Assembly: GCA_964623885.1 (NCBI GenBank)
Contig: CAZUVM010000088.1
Coordinates: forward strand, 1-45,118
Direction: 5' to 3'
DNA length: 45,118 nucleotides
DNA from: CAZUVM01 sp964623885
GTDB lineage: Bacteria > Verrucomicrobiota > Verrucomicrobiia > Limisphaerales > UBA8199
Shown here one piece after another: positions 38,025-45,118 of this stretch. Made by a program: the position numbers and the translations under genes. The first letter of the stretch is position 1. The number at the start of each line of letters is the position of its first letter. The notes under the pieces were generated by a model. The model had not been told where the DNA came from and made no database searches. It saw nothing but the letters and a program-made list of their open reading frames with translations.

Positions 38025-40181
38025 CTAACCGGCGGCAGGTTGGGGAGTGGGGGTGCCGCGACCGGAGATGCCGGCGGGGGCGGCGGTGCGGAAGCTGCGC
38101 CAGAGGTGGAGAGGGATTAGACCCAGTGCGATTACAAAAATCTGGCTGCCGATGAAGTACATGAGCCACTTGAAGGCGGCGTCCATGAAACCATAGGAAT
38201 GCAGCCCGATGCCGAGCATGTTGACGCCGAACCAGGAGAAGCTGGTTACGATATTGCCGAAGACGGCCAGGTTCATGATCCCACGGTCGCGGACCAGGCC
38301 GCCCCAGCGCGCGTGCAAAATAATCGCGTTCCAAATGACAATCAGCAGCGCTCCGTTTTCTTTCGGGTCCCAGCCCCAGAAGCGGCCCCAGGATTGGTCG
38401 GCCCAGATGCCGCCCAGGACGGTGCCGATGAAACTAAAGAGTGTTGCGAAGCAAACAACGCCGTAGACCATTTTGCTCAGTGCTTTGCCGAAGGTAATCG
38501 AACTTTCACGTGCTGCTATCCGATCCGCCGCTGCACCGGCTGCTTTCTCAGCCGTGATCGCTGCGGCAACGTAAGGTCCGGCCAGAACGGAGATTTCTGC
38601 GGTTCCCTGCTCCCTTTGGCGCGAAGCAAACGACTTACGCGCGGGCGAGCTGGAACGCGCGCCGGGAGCAACGGCTTCGGCCGGCTTGAGTTTTTGGCTC
38701 AACAGCGGCGTAAACAGTCCGAGGCCGATGTAAAGGATACCTAAAAAGCCGGCGAAGAACGTTGCGGCGTAGCCAAGGGTCACTACGACGACATGCGTGG
38801 CCAGCCAGAAGTTGGTATCCAGCACGGCACGCAGCATTTCCATCGTGTCGCCGCCGAGCGCGAGGTTATGCGCGATAAGCAAGGTGATGAACCCGGCCAA
38901 TGAAGCCACGAGGCTGCCGAGTCCGACACGGTAAATCCTTTCGATAATAATCCCGAAGATCATCGCAGCCCAGCCGATGAAGATGGCTGAAGAATAGAGA
39001 TTGGTGACGGGGGGCCGGCCTTCGAGAGCCATGCGAAAGATGAGGCCAAAAGTATGGACGACGCCGGCCAGGATGATGAGATAAAAGGCAGAGCGTCGCA
39101 GAGCCTCGGACAAATTCGGGGTGAGGGTGGTAGCGAGAATGGCGCAACCGGCGAGCATAAACGCGCAGATATAAATAATCGTGGCGTGGAGGAATGCTTT
39201 GACGTCGTTGTAGTAAAACTCCGCTCGGGCTTTGCTGACTTCGTGTCCGAACCGAGGGGCGAGCCAGTCCTGATAATCAGCAATGGCGCGATTGAATTCC
39301 TCAGGCTGATTGTGGGCATAGGCGGTGGCCATGGCGGCGTAATAAGCCATCGCCGGGTGAATGGCATCATTGCGAACGGAATCGAGCAAAGCGGCCCCGC
39401 CATTTTGCCAGCGGTCACGGCCCATGGATTGCGTCAGCGGCGGCGCAATCAACGGGTAGCCGTATTGCGACATCAGCCGAAAATCTTCGAGTGGCTGCGC
39501 CATGCGCGCGATGGCGTCTTTGTCAAAATCCTTCCCGCCTTCACTCGCTTTAGCGGCGACCTGGGCGGCCGGCAAATCCTTTTTGAACTGGGCCAGTTCC
39601 TGGGCGAAGTCGTCGGCGCCTTCCGGCTGTATAGTAACTTTGAGGCGTTGGTAGAGAGTCACGGCGTTCGCCAGCTTCAGCACTTGTTTTTGAAATGTGG
39701 TTTGTTTAGCGGCATCAATTTCGCTGGCTTTCTGACCTTGTTTTTCGACTTCTTCCAGGACCGGCCGAAGCTGGTTGAAGGTGTAATAACGCAGGCCGGA
39801 TTTGGCGATGCCTTTGTCCTGCAGCTTGAGTTCCCCCAGCAGCTCGGCATGGTGGATCAAGAACACGGGCCGCGTATCAGCGACGTCGGGCCGGGTCATC
39901 AACTCGAGCAGCCATGGAGTGGCTTTAAGTTTCTCAGGGTGGTGCCAAAACTTCCAGGCGGGGACCTCTTCGAGCGGGACGTCACCGGTACTGCGGATTT
40001 GCAGGAGCGAATTGCGCGCAACCGAGTCGAGCGGCTGGATGCGACCGTTGAGGAGCACGGGCAGCCGGCCGAATTCGCGGACATGAAACTCGCCATCCCT
40101 TTTGGGCATCATGACGGCAATGATTTCGGACGCAAACAGCGCCACGAAACACCAGGGAAGAATTTTGAATAGAGGTTTCAT
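38025..40181 (-). CDS. ccsA: Cytochrome c assembly protein CcsA/ResC with large periplasmic insert
   Basis: A 718-residue haem-handling membrane protein of cytochrome c maturation system II. After one N-terminal membrane segment comes a soluble region of about 280 residues that starts FGRLPVLLNGRIQPLDSVAR, a form seen in PVC bacteria and relatives. About eight membrane segments follow, with the haem-binding tryptophan-rich motif WGRFWGWDPKENG and histidines in VVHTFGLIFRM and ARWGG. A hydrophilic linker of about 60 residues (ARSSSPARKSFASRQREQ region) interrupts the membrane part before the tryptophan-rich domain. ATGA overlap with ccsB (40178-40181) couples their synthesis. Together they export haem and attach it to CXXCH apocytochromes. 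Confidence 0.92.
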   Translation of the reverse strand: MKPLFKILPWCFVALFASEIIAVMMPKRDGEFHVREFGRLPVLLNGRIQPLDSVARNSLLQIRSTGDVPLEEVPAWKFWHHPEKLKATPWLLELMTRPDVADTRPVFLIHHAELLGELKLQDKGIAKSGLRYYTFNQLRPVLEEVEKQGQKASEIDAAKQTTFQKQVLKLANAVTLYQRLKVTIQPEGADDFAQELAQFKKDLPAAQVAAKASEGGKDFDKDAIARMAQPLEDFRLMSQYGYPLIAPPLTQSMGRDRWQNGGAALLDSVRNDAIHPAMAYYAAMATAYAHNQPEEFNRAIADYQDWLAPRFGHEVSKARAEFYYNDVKAFLHATIIYICAFMLAGCAILATTLTPNLSEALRRSAFYLIILAGVVHTFGLIFRMALEGRPPVTNLYSSAIFIGWAAMIFGIIIERIYRVGLGSLVASLAGFITLLIAHNLALGGDTMEMLRAVLDTNFWLATHVVVVTLGYAATFFAGFLGILYIGLGLFTPLLSQKLKPAEAVAPGARSSSPARKSFASRQREQGTAEISVLAGPYVAAAITAEKAAGAAADRIAARESSITFGKALSKMVYGVVCFATLFSFIGTVLGGIWADQSWGRFWGWDPKENGALLIVIWNAIILHARWGGLVRDRGIMNLAVFGNIVTSFSWFGVNMLGIGLHSYGFMDAAFKWLMYFIGSQIFVIALGLIPLHLWRSFRTAAPAGISGRGTPTPQPAAG

Positions 40182-41527
40182 GACGCAGCGGTCTTTCGTT
40201 TAAAAGTGAATCCAAACAGACCAATGGCAAACTGGACGACCAGCCCTAAACCGACCAAGACGCAGGAAAAGTAAGGAGTCAGCCAACTCGGGTTGTGGAC
40301 AACCTGAAGGACCGTGCCCTTCTCATCCTCGTGGTCCCAGTCGGCCTGATAAAAGGTTTCACCGCCGTAGCGCAGCGGCTCGTTCATTTTGATAAGGACT
40401 TCGCGGCTTTCGCCGGTATCCGGCCGCTGGAGGAGGACACGGCTCGAGAAATTCTTGGCGACATCGGTCCCGGCATATCTGTCGAAACGAAACTCGAGCA
40501 ATTGGAGGCTGAAAGGCTTGTAGTAGCGACGCAGGCGCATCATCAACTCGTAGGTATGATGGTTGAAAGTGAACCCTTGAGTTCCCTTCAACATTTCAGA
40601 GACCAACCAGGTGCCGAGCGAGCCTTGTGGTGTCACGATTTCCACAACCGCCGCTGGTACATCCCGAGTATTCATCGCTGTGACGCGCGGGAGTTCCTTA
40701 ACCGTGGCTTCAGGCCCAATACCCTGGGTCGCGGCGCCGGGGGCGGTGGAGTTTGGCGCCTTATTGTCGACCTGGGCATTGGCATAGAATCGCTGCACCC
40801 GGACGGCGAAAGGCAATTCCGACACGCGAACATCACCTTGCCTCGATAGAATCCCCTGAGGAACTGCCACCACGGTATCCAAATCCGGCTCGGTGGTATC
40901 GATGATGGCCAATTCCTGTTGGGTGGGACTTTCGGAATAATTCTTGGGCGCGCCATGAACGCTGGCTTCGCGGAGGTGAAGGAAGCTTTCGCGAGCGAGC
41001 ATGTCGGTCATGAATTGTCCGAGAAGCAAGAGGATGAGACCAAAATGGACCATCCAGATTCCCAGCTTGTTTATGGTAAAACGGAACCGCTTGAAATGAG
41101 CGGTCACCAGGTTGATGAGGAGCACGCTGCCAACGAGATAACCGGCGGGGAACACGGGCAGTTTCCAACTCGCACCGGCAGGTCCCCACCAAACGAAGAA
41201 GCTGCGGAAATAATCGTTCTGGGCTTTGTATAGACCGAGATCGACCTGAGCGATGGTTCCGGCGAAGACGAGGAGCAACCCGATCCCCAGGCAAACCACG
41301 GTCAGGCGCAAAGAAGAAAAGAAATCGAAAACCCGATTCAACAGTGCATCGAAACCGCTGCCGCTGGGCGGTTCCTGCGATCCGGGCCCGGCGTCCTTCG
41401 GCTGCGTCTCTTGTGCGCCGAGTTTCCGCTGGGGACGATCCTTAACGGCCGCTCCTTCCGACGCAGTTGCTTTGGAAACGGAAGCGACGGGGCCACGCGG
41501 CAAAGTTAACCTGGAGTCAGCCTTCAT
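40178..41527 (-). CDS. ccsB: Cytochrome c biogenesis protein CcsB/ResB
   Basis: A 449-residue system II partner of CcsA. A Pro/Ala/Gln-rich cytoplasmic N-terminus of about 60 residues precedes the first membrane span (LTVVCLGIGLLLVFAGTIAQ). Two more spans follow (YLVGSVLLINLVTAH, LGIWMVHFGLILLLLGQFMTD), then a large periplasmic domain (about 185-405) and a final span (FSCVLVGLGLVVQFAIGLFGF). The periplasmic part contains GGETFYQADWDHEDEKGT, as in ResB proteins. It starts three bases after the stop of the duplicated-domain lipoprotein gene and overlaps ccsA, so three genes form one operon. Confidence 0.92.
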   Translation of the reverse strand: MKADSRLTLPRGPVASVSKATASEGAAVKDRPQRKLGAQETQPKDAGPGSQEPPSGSGFDALLNRVFDFFSSLRLTVVCLGIGLLLVFAGTIAQVDLGLYKAQNDYFRSFFVWWGPAGASWKLPVFPAGYLVGSVLLINLVTAHFKRFRFTINKLGIWMVHFGLILLLLGQFMTDMLARESFLHLREASVHGAPKNYSESPTQQELAIIDTTEPDLDTVVAVPQGILSRQGDVRVSELPFAVRVQRFYANAQVDNKAPNSTAPGAATQGIGPEATVKELPRVTAMNTRDVPAAVVEIVTPQGSLGTWLVSEMLKGTQGFTFNHHTYELMMRLRRYYKPFSLQLLEFRFDRYAGTDVAKNFSSRVLLQRPDTGESREVLIKMNEPLRYGGETFYQADWDHEDEKGTVLQVVHNPSWLTPYFSCVLVGLGLVVQFAIGLFGFTFKRKTAAS

Positions 41528-41530
41528 GGA

Positions 41531-42688
41531 TTAGTATTTCGCGCTTTGGACGAACTTCTGGAACGCGTTTTTTTCGCGGCCCACAATTTGTTCGTCACCC
41601 ATGAGCTTGTAGAACCAGGTCTGTCCTGATTGCGGCACAATCGCGCCTACCAGGCGCGCTTGCTTCCCGGTGCGCGCGTCGGTTCCGGTCATATCTACGA
41701 ACATCGCTTTGCCACTGGGAGTGTCAACCGGCGTTAGGGTTTCCTGCAGTTTGTCGGCTTCAGCGATTGGGGCGAGGCCGAGTTGCCCGCGCCAGCGATT
41801 GACATTGGCGGCGAGGCCACCGCCTTCACCGCTGGACATGCTCACATTTACTGAAGTCGGGGCGGCGTCTGAACCAGGAACATTGAACTTGGCGACCAGG
41901 AACTGACCGGCGGGAGCCTCCTGCCAACCATTGGGTACCTCCCAGGCTGGCTTGCCTTGGGCTGAAGCATCAGCGGTCGGAGGCGCGCTCAACAGTCCCG
42001 AGCCATCGACGGGTGGATGCGAAGCAGGAAGACTGGATTGAGCGGTCGAAGCGGTGAATGCGATTGATTTCAGAAAGTCGACGAATGCCGGTTTTTGTTG
42101 GGCCACGACTCCCGAATCGCCAATCATTTTAAAGAACCATGCACCGCCGTCACGATGCAGGATTGCTGCGAGAATACGATTGTCGTCACCGGATCCGCTT
42201 TTGCCGGCCATATCGTAAAGCGGTGCCGGTTGACCTGCGACCTCGACTGATTGCGCCTGCCTTGCCAGTTCCTCCTCGCTGATGGGAGCCAAGCCCACCT
42301 GCCCGCGCCAGCGGTTGACATTGTCCAGATCGCGGCCGGCAATACCCGGCGGGAACACGCCTACGTCAGCCGTTTTGCCGTTGGCTGCTCTAACTCGGAA
42401 TGAAGCGCGGCGCATCTGACCGGCAGGCACTTCTTCCCAACCGGCGGGTGTCTTCCACTGCAGATCGCCAAGCGCACCGGCTGGGCTACCCGCGTCGGCA
42501 ACATCGGGATGGCCGGGAGGCATGGTGGCGGCGGCGGCTTGAGCGTCGGGCGACGCCGGGGCTTGCTCTTTAGATACGCGATAGACCTGAAGGTCATTGC
42601 GGCCGCAGGCGATGAAAAGAGTGATCACGGCCAGGAATCCACTGCACGAGATAAGCGCGGACCGGAAACATTGGAACCCAGAATTCAC
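41531..42688 (-). CDS. Lipoprotein with two tandem copies of one domain, first gene of the ccs operon
   Basis: A 385-residue predicted lipoprotein: hydrophobic signal at about 12-27, lipobox FIAC with Cys28, then a Pro/Ala-rich spacer. Two related domains follow, about 78-211 and 249-384. Both contain W-x-x-P-x-GW-x-E-x-PAGQ, the near-identical NVNRWRGQVGLAPI / NVNRWRGQLGLAPI, an ILAAI/LVGAI strand, WFFKMIGD / WFYKLMGD, and a closing helix AFVDFLKSIAF / AFQKFVQSAKY. The start is GTG. I do not recognise a characterised family. Position directly before ccsB and ccsA, with three bases between, suggests a role at the outer face of the inner membrane or periplasm during cytochrome c assembly. Confidence 0.85.
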   Translation of the reverse strand: MNSGFQCFRSALISCSGFLAVITLFIACGRNDLQVYRVSKEQAPASPDAQAAAATMPPGHPDVADAGSPAGALGDLQWKTPAGWEEVPAGQMRRASFRVRAANGKTADVGVFPPGIAGRDLDNVNRWRGQVGLAPISEEELARQAQSVEVAGQPAPLYDMAGKSGSGDDNRILAAILHRDGGAWFFKMIGDSGVVAQQKPAFVDFLKSIAFTASTAQSSLPASHPPVDGSGLLSAPPTADASAQGKPAWEVPNGWQEAPAGQFLVAKFNVPGSDAAPTSVNVSMSSGEGGGLAANVNRWRGQLGLAPIAEADKLQETLTPVDTPSGKAMFVDMTGTDARTGKQARLVGAIVPQSGQTWFYKLMGDEQIVGREKNAFQKFVQSAKY

Positions 42689-42934
42689 GTCAGCTTATTA
42701 CAGGTCAGAGAGGGGGAAGGCAAGCCGTTGTTCATCGAATGCCAAGAAATGTTAAGCCTTCGGCAAGAAAGGAACACCATGCCTGTGCGGGGGGAAAGGC
42801 ACCGGATTTGAGGGGGTACAAGTATAATTGACAATGCATATGTCCAATGTTACGCCGTGCCCATGGCGCCCAGCCTGCACATCGGAAACGCGGAAGTAAG
42901 TCAACTGCGGCGCACAAATCCAAGCGGAGAAACA

Positions 42935-43765
42935 ATGTTCAATGCTCGACTACGCGGTGGTGTCCGGTTGGTTTTCAGCTGGGCAGCCTTGGCTTTGGCA
43001 GCGTATTTGAACGCGGGCTGCGCAACAGACCCGGCCCAGGCGACGCATCCATTTCCGCCGCCGCCGACGCAGGAAGTTCGGTCCAGCCTGAAGCAAATCC
43101 TGGTCGTTTCCGCCACATCGGAAGCGAGGTCGTATTTTGCGAAACCGGACACGAGCGGGAAAGCTGCCGGCAAGGGAGCACTCCTGGGTATGGCAACCGT
43201 CGGCCAGGCAATGGGGCACACCTCGTCGGGGATAGGAGTCCTGGTAGTGGTGTTTGCCCTGCCGGTGGGCGCTGCCGTCGGGGCAATCAGCGGTGGGATG
43301 CACGGAACCTCAAAGGAGGAGATAGCTGCCGTGGAAAAAATTCTGACGCGGGCCTTTTCTGAAATGGACTTTCAAACGGCCATCCGGGGTCAGGTTGTGG
43401 AAGCCGGGCGAAAGAATACGCGGCGGGAATTCATTTTGAACGAGCTTTCGCCGGCCACACCCGACGGTCGCCACACAGATGCGATTCTGGAAGTCACCGT
43501 GCTGTCGGCGGGGTTGGCTGGCAGGGGCGAAAAAGGTGCGCCGCTAACAATGTTCCTAAAAGTCCAGGTGCGATTGGTGAAGTCGGCCGCAGAACAACCG
43601 ATCTACAGCAACACCTGGGTACAAACCAGCGGAGCGCGTCCATTCCGCGAGTGGGGTGAAAACGACGGCCAGGCGTTTCGTAAAGAACTAGGCAACGCCA
43701 CCCGGGCGGTAGCCGAGAGCATTATTGAGGAACTTTTTTTGGCGTATCGCCCAGCCAGGAATTAA
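42935..43765 (+). CDS. Lipoprotein with glycine-zipper segment
   Basis: A 276-residue predicted lipoprotein. The signal segment (about 10-26) ends at a lipobox LNAGC with Cys29. After a Pro-rich stretch comes a glycine-rich hydrophobic hairpin (about 92-130, GKGALLGMATVGQAMGHTSS and a second half PVGAAVGAISGGM), the glycine-zipper style of outer-membrane-associated proteins. The C-terminal part (about 165-270) alternates beta-strand-like segments. GGAG five bases before the ATG at 42935 decides the start; the open frame begins at 42857. It is first in a run of three envelope genes. Function is unknown. Confidence 0.8.
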   Translation: MFNARLRGGVRLVFSWAALALAAYLNAGCATDPAQATHPFPPPPTQEVRSSLKQILVVSATSEARSYFAKPDTSGKAAGKGALLGMATVGQAMGHTSSGIGVLVVVFALPVGAAVGAISGGMHGTSKEEIAAVEKILTRAFSEMDFQTAIRGQVVEAGRKNTRREFILNELSPATPDGRHTDAILEVTVLSAGLAGRGEKGAPLTMFLKVQVRLVKSAAEQPIYSNTWVQTSGARPFREWGENDGQAFRKELGNATRAVAESIIEELFLAYRPARN

Positions 43766-43786
43766 CCGCGAAATCAGAGAGCATTA

Positions 43787-44446
43787 ATGATCCTGACGCC
43801 AACCTTCGTTCGCCGTTCGATGAACTGCCGGCGGCAAATACGATTGGCATTGGCGGTGATGGCTTGCGGACTCCTGCTGATGGGTTGCAGTTTCAACGCC
43901 TCGGTATATGGGTTGCGGCCGATCTCGCCACCGGTGCGCCTGGGAGCCATGTTCAGCAGTTACAATGGGCAACTCGTGTACCCCGTGGTTGATTTTGGAC
44001 GGCCCAGTCTTCACTGGGAAACGTTCACCCCGCCGGTCGCTATCCCCGGCAACTCCACCAGCCCAACCAACATCACGTATCAGTTGCGCGTCTGGAAAGT
44101 TCGCAACGGCAGCCCGGGAGAGTTGGTCTATGAACGTGAGGGTTTACCGATGCCAACACACACGTTGCAGAAGCCGTTGGAGCCGGACACGCGCTATTTT
44201 TGGTCCGTCCGCGCCCGCTTTGAATTGAATGGCGAGAGCAGGCTGACCGATTGGAGCCGCGCCTTGCAGCCGTACAGCCCATTAATACGGGCCGATCTGC
44301 CGTCCCGATTCCGGCAGCAAATTATTTCAGATTCGTCACCTCGGGTTACTGATTTGGCATTACGATTGCAGGTCCAATTCCTGGTTGGACGGGGATGGCA
44401 CCGCACAGATGCACGCATTATGGATCACTGGCGTCTCACCGCTTGA
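43787..44446 (+). CDS. Lipoprotein with fibronectin-III-like domain
   Basis: A 219-residue predicted lipoprotein with a basic N-terminus (RRSMNCRRQIR), a hydrophobic segment and lipobox LLMGC (Cys34). The middle (about 60-165) reads like a fibronectin type III-type beta-sandwich: ITYQLRVWKV, LVYEREGLPMPTHTLQKPLEPDTRYFWSVRARFELNGE and DWSRALQPYSP fit its B, C, F and G strand phrasing. The last 50 residues are basic and aromatic. AGAG before the ATG at 43787 supports this start. It follows the previous lipoprotein by 21 bp. Confidence 0.78.
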   Translation: MILTPTFVRRSMNCRRQIRLALAVMACGLLLMGCSFNASVYGLRPISPPVRLGAMFSSYNGQLVYPVVDFGRPSLHWETFTPPVAIPGNSTSPTNITYQLRVWKVRNGSPGELVYEREGLPMPTHTLQKPLEPDTRYFWSVRARFELNGESRLTDWSRALQPYSPLIRADLPSRFRQQIISDSSPRVTDLALRLQVQFLVGRGWHRTDARIMDHWRLTA

Positions 44447-44482
44447 CATGGCGTGTACGATTGCCAGAGTTTCCCGAACACG

Positions 44483-44959
44483 ATGAAATCGGATGGGGCC
44501 TTGCGGCACTTTGTCCTGGCGTTTTTGCTGGCGCTGGTGTGCTACGCCATCTTCTATTTTTCCATCGAACATCGGCGGACACGGAAAGGTCCTTGGGAAA
44601 TCACATTCACCAATGGCCTGGGCGGCGCACCGGCCCTGGTGATTAATCAACCCAGGCTATCAATAACCAATGTGCAAATCATATTTCCCGACGAGCCAAG
44701 GCCCGCCTTCTCTTCTTTTAGCACGTTAACTTTCGCGCAGGCTAAAACCGTTCCTTTTGATGTGCCGTTTGGAAAATGCATCTTCCAGGACACTACGTTT
44801 CTGCCAGGCAACGTTACTCTGCAATTGTATGGCCATGAGATCCAGTTGCTGCCGCGCGTACTCATGATCGACCGCCAGGAGCATCCCTGGCTTTCCGGCA
44901 GCACTAACCTGACACTACACCCACTGCCGTCAGCGGCCATTCATGAACGAAGATCTTAG
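44483..44959 (+). CDS. Single-span membrane protein of unknown function
   Basis: A 158-residue protein with one N-terminal membrane span (about 9-26, HFVLAFLLALVCYAIFYF), a basic stop (EHRRTRKG) and a beta-rich external domain with ITFTNGLGGAPALVINQP, FGKCIFQDTTFLPGNVTLQL and LPRVLMIDRQEHPW. I do not recognise the family. A GTG at 44453 would add ten residues; neither start has a strong Shine-Dalgarno. It is the third gene in the envelope run and lies 51 bp before glpK, so it may be co-transcribed with it. Confidence 0.7.
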   Translation: MKSDGALRHFVLAFLLALVCYAIFYFSIEHRRTRKGPWEITFTNGLGGAPALVINQPRLSITNVQIIFPDEPRPAFSSFSTLTFAQAKTVPFDVPFGKCIFQDTTFLPGNVTLQLYGHEIQLLPRVLMIDRQEHPWLSGSTNLTLHPLPSAAIHERRS

Positions 44960-45010
44960 GTGCGGCCTCCCTGATATCCGCCGGCGTCATCGCCGTCAGT
45001 TAACCACGTT

Positions 45011-45118
45011 ATGTCGTTCATTTTAGCCCTGGACCAGGGGACTACGAGTTCCCGCGCGATACTGTTCGATCACGAGGGCCGGATTCGCGGCGTCGCGCAG
45101 CGTGAGTTTCGACAGATC
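45011..45118 (+). CDS. glpK: Glycerol kinase, N-terminus only (cut by window edge)
   Basis: Thirty-six residues are visible, from ATG 45011 to the edge. They read MSFILALDQGTTSSRAILFD followed by HEGRIRGVAQREF, the unmistakable phosphate-1 loop of FGGY-family glycerol kinases (LALDQGTTSSR). The product phosphorylates glycerol to glycerol-3-phosphate, which fits the plsY, gpsA and GDPD genes elsewhere in the window. The small visible part cannot exclude another FGGY kinase, but the DQGTTSSRAI form is most typical of GlpK. Confidence 0.85.
   Translation, partial: MSFILALDQGTTSSRAILFDHEGRIRGVAQREFRQI

Noticed and set aside
37079..38155. Long alternative frames over the TSUP gene on both strands
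   Set aside because: They lack the hydrophobic periodicity seen in the TSUP frame and run through the following intergenic region; they reflect GC-rich codon bias.
38590..38660. Peptide SFASRQR in the CcsA linker also readable upstream of secA near 35348
   Set aside because: The serine codons differ (TCG against AGC) and DNA similarity is low, so this is a coincidence of translation and not a shared DNA repeat.
42823..42833. TATAAT and an overlapping TTGACA upstream of the glycine-zipper lipoprotein gene
   Set aside because: Neither box has a partner at proper spacing: no -35 lies 16-18 bp before TATAAT, and only TACGCC lies 17 bp after TTGACA.

Overview
The window looks like a chromosomal segment of a soil or freshwater Verrucomicrobiota bacterium, most likely close to the Pedosphaera/Limisphaerales group. 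This is inferred from gene content, not from a marker search. The reasons are: Tat-exported Gfo/Idh/MocA oxidoreductases beside ThuA and TIM-barrel epimerase genes, a secreted FGE-like protein, a ccsB-ccsA (system II) cytochrome c module with a long periplasmic insert, secreted proteins ending in a short module with a FYRA signature, and several kinds of palindromic intergenic repeats. Lipid A synthesis (lpxB) shows a Gram-negative outer membrane. I see no rRNA, tRNA, CRISPR array, phage or intact insertion sequence.

Layout. Positions 1-3721 (minus strand) hold a zinc-ribbon protein, a PTS EIIA-like protein, hyfB and a partial hyfC of a group-4 hydrogenase or complex I-related membrane complex that continues off the left edge. 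Positions 4032-4947 hold two small orphan genes. Positions 4952-9696 (minus) hold a soluble histidine kinase, a sigma-54-type response regulator, a membrane PAS protein without output domain, and PilT. Positions 9768-15177 hold a secreted FGE-like protein overlapping uppS, a small membrane protein, and a Gfo/Idh-ThuA-TIM-barrel sugar cluster. Positions 15174-17636 (minus) hold lpxB and a GnnA-like oxidoreductase. Positions 17781-22374 hold plsY-gpsA, thrH, and purA with a glycerophosphodiesterase. Positions 22457-28274 hold a secreted beta-propeller-like protein, aspS and a LarA-family/SDR pair. Positions 28401-35304 hold a large secreted unknown, a DHH phosphoesterase and secA. Positions 35485-37925 hold a MITE-like element, a second Tat oxidoreductase and a TSUP transporter. 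Positions 38025-42688 (minus) hold a duplicated-domain lipoprotein, ccsB and ccsA. Positions 42935-45118 hold three envelope proteins of unknown function and the start of glpK.

Themes. Many genes build or service the cell envelope: uppS (cell wall lipid carrier), lpxB and the GnnA-like gene (lipid A), plsY, gpsA, a glycerophosphodiesterase and glpK (glycerol phosphate and phospholipids), secA (export), ccsA/ccsB (cytochromes c) and many exported proteins. Translational coupling by 4-base stop/start overlaps recurs: hyfB-hyfC, FGE-like-uppS, Gfo-thuA, plsY-gpsA, purA-GDPD and ccsB-ccsA.

The least explained content is intergenic. There are three palindromic elements whose arms are each built of short direct repeats at about 9-11 bp (8719-8852, 35485-35616, 37031-37110). 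One of them supplies the stop codon of a gene. There are also four GTAG-headed, REP-like hairpins.
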